Shown piece after piece: positions 52,354 through 63,800 of a stretch of 64,000 bases of DNA; position 1 is the stretch's first letter, and each line of letters opens with the position of its first letter. The notes beneath the pieces are model-generated. The model ran no database searches. It was not told where the DNA came from and worked only from the letters and a program-made list of their open reading frames with translations. This DNA is from Prinia subflava (lineage: Eukaryota; Chordata; Aves; Passeriformes; Cisticolidae): the NCBI RefSeq assembly GCF_021018805.1, contig NC_086283.1, forward strand, positions 19,640,162 through 19,704,161. Direction: 5' to 3'. Made by a program: the position numbers and the translations under genes.

Positions 52354-52988
52354 TGTGAAAAACGAGGCTCACTTTCCTGGTAAAACTTAAAAAGTTTAAC
52401 AAAAGGCAATAGGAGACAGAGATGAAGCAAAGCACTAAACAGCCGGGTGCTTGGCATTCAGCCAAGAGCACCCCTACTATCTTCAGAGATGGCCCTTAAA
52501 TGCCTTTTCTATTACATCAACTTTGTTGCATATTCATAAATCATTATGCATATTCACACTGTTCCACAAACTAGTTTACATATTCTAGGCACTGTTTAGC
52601 ATGGCCACTCCTTGGGTCTGCCTTTTTAGAGCATGTGCATTTCTTGGCTGTGGTTTTAGTCAGTTCTTTTTATCCCCTCCAGCTTGGGCCTTGGTCTATA
52701 CTTTCTTCAGATGGCTGGTACTGATAGCTGATGTATCAGTAGCAGGGTTCTCATCATATGTGCACTGGATGTTACCCCAACCAAGCAGGCAGTTAATTAC
52801 AAACATAACTATATATCAGCTATCCCACTACCATGTCTAAGTTTTTTTAATAGCAGAAATAAAAGCTATATCCATACAGCAAAGTTATTTTAATATCATG
52901 CATATAGCATTCACCTTAATATTTGCAGGACATCAATAATGTAATATGTATAACAATGTAATATGTATAACAAAAAATAGGTATAACA
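52354..52988. mobile_element. Probable solo LTR of a passerine-type endogenous retrovirus
   Basis: The segment starts TGTGAAAAACGAGG and can be closed at a TATAACA at 52982-52988, giving TGT...ACA ends of about 635 bases. Its overall make-up, a dense non-coding unit with TATA-like and AATAAA words, resembles LTRs seen widely in songbird genomes. The flanking pentamers (GAGGC left, AGGGC right) are only a poor target duplication, so the right border is uncertain; TATAACA also occurs at 52949-52955 and 52966-52972. An AATAAA (52858-52863) fits a plus orientation, while a GATAAAAAG word near 52666-52674 fits a minus orientation. I leave the strand open. No internal viral genes are attached. Confidence 0.55.
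52938..52971. repeat. 17-bp tandem repeat, two exact copies
   Basis: AATGTAATATGTATAAC occurs twice in direct succession (52938-52954 and 52955-52971), followed by a partial third unit ending GTATAAC near 52987. It lies at the right end of the probable LTR. If the LTR is on the minus strand, this would be the start of U3, where tandem repeats are often enhancer elements. That role is an inference. Confidence 0.85.
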
Positions 52989-55401
52989 AGGGCAAGCAGA
53001 GAGAAGAGAGCAGTTGGAGCATTCCAGGAAAGCAGAGCTCCTGGTTTGCCCTGATTTCCCTTCCTGAGGGCTGGGTTGGGCTCTGCCTGCAGGTAGAGAA
53101 GGATGTCCTTTTGTGGGTAGCTCTTCAAAACTCATCTTTGCTGCTGTAGCTTCCCCTCCTGTTTGGGCCCAGCTGTTCCCAGGGTTCAGCTGTTCCAGAT
53201 GCGTGCTGCAAGGGGTGTCACAAAACCTGGCCCAAAAAGTAGTGCTGTGAAACCAGCTCTGACAGTCTGCCGTGCTCCAGTGCTTCATTCACTTGTGCTT
53301 TCGATTGTGGTGGAAGGGGCTGCAGGAGTTTAAAGCAGCTGAACCACTCAGCACTGACACAGTCAAAGTTCTCCTTGAATCTCCTTCTCCTCAGCACCTG
53401 TGCCCCCAGAGCTGCCCGGGAGGGAGGGCAAGGAGCCAGGCTGCCTCTCCTTGTGATGATTCCTTGGGAAAAAAGGGCGCTGGTAGGAGGGGAGCATGGA
53501 GGGTCAGCAGGAAGGGAGGTGTTTTCCCTCCTGGAGGAGCAGGTACTGCTGTTCAAGCAATTTCTTCCTTCCACTGAGCCAGGTGAACCCAGGGGCATCG
53601 CCTGGGACGCCAAGGCAGCAGAGAGGCTTTGAACAGAAAAAGGAATGTTCTACCTGTGAAAGTTTCCTAGCAGCTTTTCAGTTATTATCAATTCTGTTAA
53701 ACCCTCCCAGCCTGGATTTTGTTCATTACTAGTTCTTCTCCTTTTTTCCCATTTTGTTTCTCTTTCCAAAATCTTGCTGCTTTCACCCACCCAGGACAAG
53801 AGGTCGAATTTTAAGCTGAGCTGTCGTATTCCTGGTTCTTGTGGTATAAAGCTGCCTTCTGAAAATTGATATAAAACTGCAGGCCTGTCTGTCCCCCTTG
53901 AAAAATGCATCTGCTGGACTATCTGTCGAGTCCTTTCTACAGGATTTTCTCCTGTAGCAAATCATTATTTCTTCAAGTGACATTGAGGGAATGTTGGTTT
54001 TGACAGAGCCAAATATGCTGCTCTGCCTCGTTGTTAAAAAGCACCTTGAGAAAAGAAATTGATCAAGGGGAAAGAGAAAATGCTTTTAAAAAATGTCTTT
54101 TTTATGTCTCTTGTAAGCCTGCCTTCATCTTCCCTTTCTCTGTGCACTAGTCTTTGCTCGTTTGAGGATGGCACTGGCCCTTCCCTTCAAAACTGGTATA
54201 AAAACCACTGTTCTTGGAAATGATAAATGCATCTCTTTTCTCAAGTGTGAGGATTGAAAAATTGTAATGCACAATATCAGCTCTAAACCGTTAACTCACG
54301 AGAAATAAACAGAATGTAACCCTGGGAGATTGAGAGTGCACTATCAGGCTGGAAATCTGTCAGGATAACCAAGGCTTATTTGGAGAGGAGAAGTACTCAG
54401 AAGAACTTTCAGCTCCAGCTGCTGCCTCACCTCTGCACCCAGAGATACCTGGGAATACATTTAGCTTGATAGATAAAATGTATTGATCAGTGCAGACTTT
54501 ACCACCAAGGCTGGAGAAGACATCATTCAAAAACTACAGGATTTTCAAGGGGTTGGTTGGATAACAGGCAAAACATGGAAAAACCTTACAATAATTACAG
54601 ATGATGGTGGTATTTGGCACTTATTTAAGAAAAAGGTGTGGGTAGAAATCCGGCATTAGCAGCAGTTATACCTGGGAAGTAGTAAGATCACCTCTGGCTG
54701 GCTCTTCGTGATCCCATTGTTCCCCTGGCTCACTCAAAATGCAGGGAAGGCACAGGGAATATCCTCTTTTTGTCTCTGAGGTGGGAGAGGTAGCAATATT
54801 CCTGAGAATCCTGAGCAGGTCTGGAAAAACAAATTGCTGAATCTGAGTTTTTTCTTGAAAATGTGGCTCAGTTGTTTGAGGTGTTTCTGCCATGACGTCT
54901 AATAAAGGATAAGGGTATTGGAAAAGGAAAAAACTAATTTGTTGTTGTTGTTGTTTTCTATTTTCTGATGAGTTACACAAAAATCTTGATGTTCAGAACC
55001 AAACCATTTATACTTTTAAAATATTTTCATTAATTAGGTTTGTTTTTATTTTTTTAATGAAGTTAGACATGAGAAAATGAATAGGGTAAATGACAGTAAA
55101 AAGAAAAGCCAATTTGAAAATATTAAAATTAAATACTTTGTCATTTTTGTAGAAAATAAATTGGATTAGCTTTCCAGTGTACACACCTTAAAAACCCGAT
55201 GTGAACTTGCAAAGGCTTTGGAACCCACTTCATGGGCATCCTTTCAAAACAAAATTAACTCCTTCTTTAGGGCATTACAGTGGTGAAGATTTACTCCTTG
55301 ATAAAAACCTGAGTTGCACAAAACACTACAAAACACAACTGAAGTGACATTTTAGGTTATAACAGATTTTTACAAATGATCAGGTAGATTATAGTTAAGT
55401 C
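52989..55401. other. Non-coding DNA with a GC-richer block, no gene supported
   Basis: The part at about 53020-53640 is clearly GC-richer than its surroundings and is open on both strands for about 100 codons in several frames. It has few CpG sites, so it does not look like a CpG island. No protein domain is recognised in any frame. The remainder is AT-rich with a short TTG run at about 54940-54955. Confidence 0.5.
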
Positions 55402-55590
55402 TGGTTTTTTTTGTGGAGTTTTTTGGGGTTTTGTGGGATTTTTTGTGGTTTTTTTTTTTGTGTGTTTTGTTGGGGTTTTTTGTGTTTGTTTGTTTGTTTG
55501 TTTTGTGTGGGGTGTGTTTTGGTGGGGTTTTGTTGTTGTTGTTGTTTTGCTTTGTTGTTTTGTTTTGTTTTGTTTTGTTTTGTTTTCCCC
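55402..55590. repeat. T/G-rich low-complexity tract, longest in the window
   Basis: About 190 bases of T and G: T runs with GGGG, GTGG and GTGGG, then TTTG units, GTT units and finally six TTTTG units. Open frames on both strands (for instance 55370-55753 minus, rich in lysine, threonine and asparagine) come from this composition and are not genes. Confidence 0.9.
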
Positions 55591-58500
55591 ACTCTGAAGA
55601 ATTCTTCTCTGGAACTAGCAAAATGAAGGATATTGGGTTAAAATAAATTGGACAAAAATGAACCTTTGCTCTGGTACAGTATGACTTAGGTGATGCTGAG
55701 CTCAGCCAGGCTTCACTTTGTGGTCTAATGAAGGATTGTGTTGGTAGTTTCATCCTTAAATTAGCCTTTATTTGGTCTTCTGTGGATTAGTTCTGTCATG
55801 AAGAAAAAGTGATGACAATGCTGTTAATTAAAAAAAAAATAAAAAGAATAAACATAGGAATGCACATCCTCTCCTACAAAACTGATTATCACCCATCTGA
55901 TAATAAAACTGATAATAACCAATGTGGTTACAAATTAACCACATTCATCCCTGCAGGATCTGGCTTGCAGGTAGTAAATCCAGTCCTGCTGCAGCTAATG
56001 TGTTTTAGGTGTTTTTCTAAAAGGAATTTTGTTACCTCCAACTTTCCCAAACATGTTGCATCCTCTCAGCACCATCTTTTCTGTACTTTTAAGGGAGCAA
56101 TTGTTTTGGGCTTGAGTCATTGCAGTGCAGCTTTAGCTTTACAGTGGTGAAATTCAGCAGAGCTGGGTGAAATCAGAGTGCAGTGAAACAAAAACTGCAG
56201 TAAAATGCTTTGGTATGCTGATCAAAAATGAGATGAGTCAGAGAAGCACAAGGATTTTGGAGAATAATTATAAATATTACAAAGCAGAAGCCTTGGATGT
56301 GGAGGTTTCTCAGTGAACTTCAATCCTAACCTCGTTCTTACTTTTGACATGTTTCATCTTTTTTGCTCAGCCTACTGCATCAGAATAATGAAACAGTGAT
56401 TCTGACACTGAAGCACTGATTTACTCTTCTCAATATTTCACACGTTTTCCTCAATTTTGCATCTGTTTTCTTTCTGGCAGCAACCTCTTCCATCAAAACT
56501 GTCAGTGGTTTTTAGAGACACAAGTTTAGGGAAAAATAGGAGGAAAAAAACACCTGCTAACCCTCTGAAGTGAATTTCTTTACTTCAGAAGCACTTCATA
56601 TGGTAGTTTTCTCTCAAGAAGACATACAGTAGAGATAGTTGAAAATGAAATATGGCAATTTAGGAGATCACTCGGTAATACCAGTGGCTGCCTGCACTCA
56701 GGAGGTGTCAGAGCTGCTGGGAAGGGACCATTAGGTTGTTTGTGTTCCAGGAGAGGTGGGGAAGGGCTGGGATTGAAAAAGGGGGCCCAGCTAAATTCCA
56801 CTCCTACACTGTACCTGTCAGAGCCAGGCAGAGCCAGGACTCAGAGTGCTCTAAAAGATGTGCTGGTTTCTCTCAGCGATAAAATAATTCCCTGTGCTCT
56901 GCTAAAAGGTTCCTGTCATTGTGATTACTGTACATCACATCTTCTGAGGAGGGGGTTCCAGACACGGGAGACAAGGCAGGTGTTGGTTTCTGAGCTGCAG
57001 ATCTCACCTGCACCAACACAAAATTGATCAAAACCAGCAAAATTCCTGAACCAGTTCAAAACTCCTCTTTCTTTCCTTAAATCTGTGCAACGTTTGAGAG
57101 ATACCCTCAACCTGTGAGAGGATGCTGGATGGAAATAAGAAACAGGAAGGACATTTGGTAAAGTCATAACAGTGATGAAAATCAGAGAGAATTTATGAAA
57201 TATATATAATTTGAATTTTATAACCTATAAATCCTTAATGATAATATTGTTCTATGCTTATCAATTTAATAATCTACTATAAATTTTACAGTTCATTACA
57301 ATAGAAACTAATTATTCTCTTCCCTCATTTGTCTTCAATTAGAAGATGTGGGAAAATGAAAGCAGGCAGACACTTTAGTGGCATAAATTTAGAATATTAA
57401 AGGTTTAACAAGAAACTTTCATGGCATTGCGGTACACTTCAGTGGATGCTATTTAAATTTCAGTATGTTTCTCGCTGTTTCTAAGTTATAATAACTTTTA
57501 AAAAGCAGGAAATAAGGCTTCAAAAGCAATTTCCAAATATCTCTATTCAGGAAGTAACAATAGTAATAATTTTCTTGCTTGCTGAGTAACGAGAGTGAAT
57601 GGAGATACCACAAAATTCTTGGGAAAAGAGAAAAAAGGTGATCAGAGCTCATGGGAAGAACTGAGAAGAACTGAGCATGGAATGTGTAAATCCATTCCTC
57701 CAAGGAACCAGGTGAACAAATTGGAATGTCAGGCAAATATTAGGGGGCTTGTCCACAACCACCGATTTGCAAAGTGTATTACAAAGTTTTTGACTTGTGA
57801 TCAGGCATCAGATCCTTGAGTCCTCTGGTGGGTTTGGATCAGGGATGATGGCAGCTGTTTTAACAAAAAATGATGATGTAAATTGCCTGGAAATGTCACT
57901 GTAGTGCCCAGTATCAAATAGCAGGAGAGGTGAGTGGTATTTTTTGGAATTCCCTTTTTCATTAGGGGTATAAATTTGCTGTTGCTGAGGTTGATGCTAA
58001 TCACACTGTTTGCTAGCCATCATCTCAAATATTCACAATTCACATGTTCTTAAATATGCATTGGTGTGAATATGTAATATTTCCTGGTCCTGTGTTTTCA
58101 GGTTGTGCTTGTTTAATTTTCAGCTTGCGGCTTAGAGTTGGAAATTTGTTTTTTTATGACCTCTGAGATTCTAAAGTAATCATTTTCTTGGAGTAAGACT
58201 GATTGCCAAGTACACCTTGAATGTATATTAATAAATTTGATATAAATTCCTTTCTACTTCCATAATCAAGAAACAAATTTCCTCTACCACGGCAAACACG
58301 ATTTTGATGATAACCTAGAAATAACATCCTTCCTAAGGAAACCCAAGATAATTGGGGGTAAAACCATAATTTTCCAAAGGTGACATTGTAACTGATAAAT
58401 TATTGTTGAGATCCACATCCAAAAAGAAGAGAAAACTCATATTAAAAGTAGTTTCCAAAACAGTATTGAAAACTAAGGTGTCAAAGAGCTATTTTGAATT

Positions 58501-59807
58501 GTGTGCACATCAAATCTCCTGCTGTCACTGTGTTTCAAGATGCAGAAAATGGAGAAGAATAAGCAGAAGAACAACAAGATTCCTATTTCCTAGTTATTAT
58601 TTGTTGCTTCAGAGAACAGTCCTGAGCTTTCTGGAATTAAAAGGAAAAATATTCTTAATCCTTCCCAGTGTAAATTCACTCAGCTGTTTTGGGATGGAAT
58701 CAGATGTGCTCCCACAAATCTCCTTTGGTGTTTCTGTACATGTAGCACACCCACAGCATGCTCTTCTCTATTTAATTTTTTCCTGGGATGGCCAGGAGGG
58801 ATCAAATAAGGGCAGTTGTAGCTTCATGGCCTGAGGAATCATTTAGACACCATGTGGGATTTCTCACAGTAAACTACAATAACATAAATCTTATTATTCT
58901 GAACATTATTACCCTGTGTCACTTCTGTGCCACTGCTAAGAATCTGCAAATTCAGAGTTCAAAATGGGTCTGTTAAACTTTCAAGAAATTAAATCTTTTG
59001 GACTGTTTAGATATTATCAGCTTCAGTGCCAGCAAATTTGTTCCCCTCGGTGATTTAAATATTCATAAAATTAACATTAATGACTCTATACCCAGTGAAT
59101 TTCTATTACTGTTTAGATTCATTACATTTGCTCCAACATATTCAGCCTCTTAGTCATTCTCCCAATTTCATTGATATGGTGTAACGTTTTTCCAGTAAAT
59201 TGAATAGATACCTAATCCCTCTTTGATCATTTTATAGTAAACTGTGAAGTTTATTTCCAGAAAGCAGATTGTTAACTGTGAAAATCTCTAAATTATTTAT
59301 CTCCTAGAAACTATTTTAGTGCTGATTTAGTTGTCAAGTATATTTTTATATAACAGTTTTAATTAAGTTTTTCAAAAGGCTTCCAAGCATATGTCCCTAC
59401 CTCACTACATTTTGAACTAAAAATACTATTTTTAGTTTGTTTGTTTTCTGATTTTTTTTTTTTCTGGAGTGTAAGAGAATATAGGAATGTATAGAAATAA
59501 TGCAACTTACTGACTTCTAATTTCATTTGTGGCTGTAAGGGCTTCTTCCTCACCCAATTATGTCTGACCCTGGCAAACAATGGTAAAGGTGGAAAGAAAA
59601 AGCAACGTGAGCCAACAAGTACACAGCAGTTCTTCCAGCTTGTACAGGGCTGGGGGAAGATGAGTGTGCTGCAGCCAAAGGCTGATTAGAAGGAGATTCT
59701 GCAGAATGTTAAAGTCAGGCTCTCTTTGTTGAGAGACTTCTTGGCTCAGCAAGAGTGAGCTTTGTATTCTGAAATCTCCTAGTCAGGAAATTAACGTTTT
59801 ATAATGG
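55591..59807. other. Non-coding unique DNA, no gene supported
   Basis: No gene or named repeat. The 143-codon plus frame at 58403-58834 starts with a lysine/arginine-rich stretch but has no recognised domain. A very AT-rich patch lies at about 57195-57320. Confidence 0.6.
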
Positions 59808-60181
59808 AAAGGGTCCAATGAAGGGGGACAGAGGACACAGGAGAGTCACTGAGTGGATGAGAGGGATGGAGCACCTTCTGTGTGAGGAAATGCTGGGGGA
59901 ACTGTGATTGTTCTGGAGAAGCTTTGTGGAGGTCTAATTCTGGCCTTCTGTACCTTAAGGGAGCCTGCGAGAAAGGTGGGACAAAGTAGGGGCCTGGAGG
60001 GCCAGGACCAGGGGGAATGGCTTCAAGCTGACAGAGAGCAGGGTTAGATGGGATATTGGGGAAAAAAATCTTCCCTGTGTGGGTGAGGAGGCCCTAGCAC
60101 AGGTTGCCCTGAGGGGCTGTGGCTGCTCCTGGATCCCTGGCAGTGCCCAAGGCTGGGCTGGAACAGCCTGGGAGAGTGGAA
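59808..60181 (+). mobile_element. CR1 LINE, 5' part of a copy split by an LTR, plus strand
   Basis: The CR1 3' region begins at about GGGTCCAATGAAGGGGGAC and runs through 'GGATGGAGCACCTTCTGTG', 'GGAATGGCTTCAAGCTG', 'TTAGATGGGATATTGGG' and 'GCCCAAGGCTGGGCTGGAAC' to GGGAGAGTGGAA. It then stops abruptly inside the word that in CR1 continues as GTGGAAGGTGTCC. The missing continuation is found 574 bases downstream. The order and spacing match the plus-strand CR1 at 31681-31996. The 5' end is truncated and no reverse transcriptase region is present. Confidence 0.93.
60176..60181. repeat. Left target-site duplication GTGGAA of the nested LTR
   Basis: GTGGAA immediately before the LTR's TG. It belongs to the CR1 word GTGGAAGGTGTCC and pairs with GTGGAG at 60756-60761. 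Confidence 0.85.
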
Positions 60182-60755
60182 TGATGCCATGCCTTCCTGT
60201 TGCCTCAGTCGGCCACACCGGCTAGCTCCAGGCACGGCAGTCGGCAAGGGACATCCCTGCACAGAAGAACTTCGTCTGGAGAAGGCGAAGGAAGGGAGAT
60301 GACTCTCCAGGGGTGCAGTAATCCAGGTCTTTATTAGAGCTCTGAGAAGCTCCAAGACCCTGGGATACAAACGCTGAAGATCCCCCACACGAAGCTGACA
60401 GGCCTTTTTGTTGGGGTAAGGTTACAAGGGCGGAAAACAATCCATCTGCCAATAGGAGACAACTGGGGTGTGGACAGGATGTGTAATTGACAACCAGAGA
60501 ATCCTAATAAGGGAGTTATGGGCGGGTTCTCTGATGCTCAGCCATCACTCCAGGGCTCTCTGCGAACCTTCCAGAATAAGAGGGAGTCGAGTGAGTGACA
60601 AGGAATCAGGGCAGGTAGAGGAGGATTGACAGGGAATCTTCTCCGGAGTGGTCAGGGAGGATGGACATGGAGAGGATGGTTCAAAGTTGGGCAGACCCAT
60701 TGGGAAGGGGAAAGTAGGAACAAATCAAGCGACAAGAAGAAAACAAAATACAACA
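60182..60755 (-). mobile_element. Solo LTR of an endogenous retrovirus inserted in CR1, minus strand
   Basis: This 574-base unit interrupts a CR1 copy. It starts TGATGCC and ends AATACAACA, so it has TG...CA termini, and on the minus strand it begins TGTTGTATT. It is flanked by GTGGAA and GTGGAG, a 6-bp target duplication with one later change. Six bases is typical of alpha- and betaretrovirus-like integration. On the minus strand an AATAAA lies at 60330-60335, leaving about 148 bases for the end of R plus U5. A CCGCCC GC-box complement (60521-60526) and a TTATTA word (60505-60512) about 180 bases upstream fit a promoter zone. No viral internal sequence is present, so it is a recombined solo LTR. 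I cannot name its family. The frames crossing it are not genes. Confidence 0.9.
60330..60335 (-). promoter_or_regulatory. LTR polyadenylation signal AATAAA
   Basis: TTTATT on the plus strand, AATAAA on the minus, within the nested solo LTR. Its distance from the LTR's 3' end is usual for retroviral LTRs and fixes the minus-strand orientation. Confidence 0.7.
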
Positions 60756-60840
60756 GTGGAGGGTGTCCCTGCCATGGCAGGGGGTGGAATGGGAGGATCT
60801 CCCACGTCCCTTCTAATCCAGGCCATTCTGGGATGATTCC
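60756..60840 (+). mobile_element. CR1 LINE, 3' end of the copy split by the LTR, plus strand
   Basis: Starts with the duplicated target GTGGAG and continues as CR1: GGTGTCCCTGCCATGGCAGG, a 'GGGATGATCT'-like word, 'GTCCCTTCTAATCCA' and the 3' terminus 'GGCCATTCTGGGATGATTCC', which is a decayed form of the CR1 terminal octamer repeats. Joined across the LTR with one copy of the 6-bp target removed, it restores the normal order of the element. Confidence 0.92.
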
Positions 60841-63800
60841 AGATTTTCTCAAAAAGCAGCGAGTAGCGGAGGGTGACAAATGACCACACTTTTATCACTG
60901 ATAATTTGCTTTAACCAGACCCATCCATGACCATCTCAATGCATCCCAGGCTGAGAGCAGTTTCTTCAGCTCTCTTGCTGTGGGACAGTCCTGTTCCTCT
61001 GGCACAGCCTGATGTTTCCTTGCTGCATTAAATGGACTTTGCTGCTGGTTTCTGTAACTGTGCTGGGACAGCTGGCAGTGGGTACCTGCTGCCTTTGAAC
61101 AGGATGTGCCTTATTCAGCAGCTCTGTGCCTGGTAAAGTGAACTGTACACACACACCTACAGCATTCTGAGTGTTTTAAAATCCCCATTTACTGGGATTG
61201 ATTACCCCACCCCTGCTACCCTCATTTATGGACTGATAGGCTGGAGCTATACTAATAAATCAGAGGCATGGAACAGACTGTGTTCACAGTATCAAGTTCA
61301 CTGAGCTTCCAGAACAGATTGAAAAAAGTCAGACTGTCTACTGGGAATAGTCCATGGACTGAGTTAAATTCTGATATAGGATTTATTTATAATTCTACCA
61401 GAACTACTTTAGCAATTTCATCATATAGGCAATTGAGTTTTGGTCCCAGTACTTGTTTATTCCTTTGTGCTGTTGAATTTAATCCTGTATGTGTATCCTT
61501 TGGGTCTCTGTGTGTGGAACCTTTCCTGCAGCAGCCATTCCCAGGAGCACAGTGTTTGCTGTACTTGTGTCCAACAGCACAGTGCTCACATGGATTAAAT
61601 GGGATAAAAATGACTGAAAGGCTACAAAAACTTAAGTGACTTTTACGGGTCCTGAGAACAATGTTGGTTCTGTTTTTTGGAGACTCTAGAAAGTTTAAAA
61701 TATTTTGGTGATGCCTGTAATTTTAAATTAATGGAATTAAGGACATATTTAAAGAACTATTGAGGAACTCATTCATGTTCTGTTACTGCAGTCTGTTTGC
61801 CAGGGCAGGAATCTCAGCTTTACCAATAGGATAGTCTTGTTCTTCCCTCGAAAAATAATGTCCTTTTTCTTACCTGATGAACTCTTGCCTCAGAATCTTC
61901 AGTCATTATAGTAAAATGCATTGAGTAAGATTGTATGCAGCAAAGAGAATTAAAAATAATGCTAAGTGACCAGAACTTTTTCGTTTCTTTATTTGCATAT
62001 TAAAAAAAAAAAAAAATCTGAACAGAAAAGTATATGAACGGGTCAAAAATGGGATCCAAACATTTCCACTCAAAACCACACAGCAGATATTCAGCACCAC
62101 TCCTGCCAGCAATGGAAATGTTGTCATTCTTCATTATGATATATCAGGACATCTTTTAAGGAACTTTCTGAGATGATCTGGAAAACTTCAGGTGTTGTTG
62201 ACATTTTCTGTGTTAAAGTTATATACTGGAACAATTGCTTTTGGGTTTTTATAGCAATATATTTCTGAAAGTGCTTTTCTGATTTCATCTTCTAATATGC
62301 CTGGAACAGAGAGTACTTTTTTTTTTTTTTCCACTGATGAGTGTGTTCTGCATGTTGTATTTGTGTGTATCCACAAAGCAGTGTAGATGGAGGTGTCTTG
62401 GTTATTTATAACTAAACCCAATTATTTTTACTCTGAATTTGTAACAGCTCCAGCTGTAGTTGTTTAGATAATATATAACATTTCTTGTTCTCTTGTACCA
62501 TCCTGTCCATAAAAAAATTCATGCCTTCAGAGGGGGGAGAATCTTGGTTAATATTTGGTACAGCAAGCTGGTAAATGTAAGCCAAGCCCCAAACACTTTG
62601 AGCATGGAACCCTTCCTAAGTATGAACAAATCTGAAATGTATTCTCCTACTACAGGGAGAATAATTCTCCAGCCTCAGTCCCATCCACTGACCTGCACTT
62701 TTAATACTGTTAATTTAGTTTTCCTTTTTATACACAAACTAATCCTTTCCTCCTACACCCCTTGTTGTACTTTTTAGTGTTACTGTTGCCAGGTCCCGTC
62801 TCACATTCATAAGTGTGCTCAGATATTAAATCTAGATGCTCCTCTGACCTGCAGCATGCTCTGTGATACACTCTGAATTTTCTATCGTTTTAAATGAAGT
62901 GAGAATTATTAAATGCATTTTCAAATATTAGACTGGTTACTGTGCATGGGAAGGATGAAATAACCAAATTTCTTCTCACCTGTGGATGGATTTTGGCATT
63001 TGCTGCCCTAAGGTTGGCTTTGGCACTTGGTTCTCTGTTGAATTTTTTCTGAGGCCATCTAAACTTTTATTGATGTTATAACAAACCCCTCAAGAGAGGG
63101 AAGGCTTCGCTGCCACAAACAGTGGAATAAGTAAGATCTGTCTGCTTGCCTCCCTTCAGCTAATGGCAGGATAAGCTGCTGATTCTGCTGCTGCTCTTGG
63201 GTGCTGAATAGTCAGGAAGAGGGAAGAATATTGTGGATCAGTAATCTGCATTAATTAGGCTGGAGGATGTATCCCTGTAATACCTGTATCAGTATCACTA
63301 AGTCCGGATCAAGCAATTCAAAGACTGGGTTTGTGTTGCGAGAGCAGGGAGGGATCTGGGCAGGCCTATTTTGTAATACCTTGGCATTAAGATTTTAACT
63401 GTGCTTTTCATTTGTGGGTATGCTGAGAAGATGATTAATTGCTAGATTAAAAATAACTTTTTGATCTGGAAATATCTAATGCCTGCTGTCCACAGAGACT
63501 GGTATTAGAACAACTAACTTCTGTAAAAGTTCACAAAACACCGGCCTTGTGTTATCTTTACACAGGCCATTCCATCAGCTGGAGACGAGAAAAAGGGTAT
63601 TGCTTTAATTCCAAGCCCAAAGACCCTCCTAGGTCATGGCATGTAGCAAAGCAGTTTTATGCCACAGAAAGGCTCCAGCTGCCTACTCTCCTCACTTAAA
63701 CCCCAGCACAAACCCACCTAAAAATTGCATGGAAACAGATTAACTCAGCAGCAAGTGTTGTCTCTGCACGCGTAAAAACGCAGTTAAGTACAGCCAGAGA

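Noticed and set aside
53020..53640. GC-richer block with several frames of about 100 codons, considered as an exon cluster or CpG island
   Set aside because: CpG sites are sparse and no frame has recognisable protein content. Splice-site-like words alone are not enough.
55370..55753. 127-codon minus-strand frame rich in K, T, N and Q, and plus-strand frames rich in F, G and C
   Set aside because: Composition artefact of the T/G-rich tract at 55402-55590.
59955..60883. Open frames up to 114 codons around the CR1/LTR locus
   Set aside because: They cross the CR1-LTR borders and have no viral or cellular domain.
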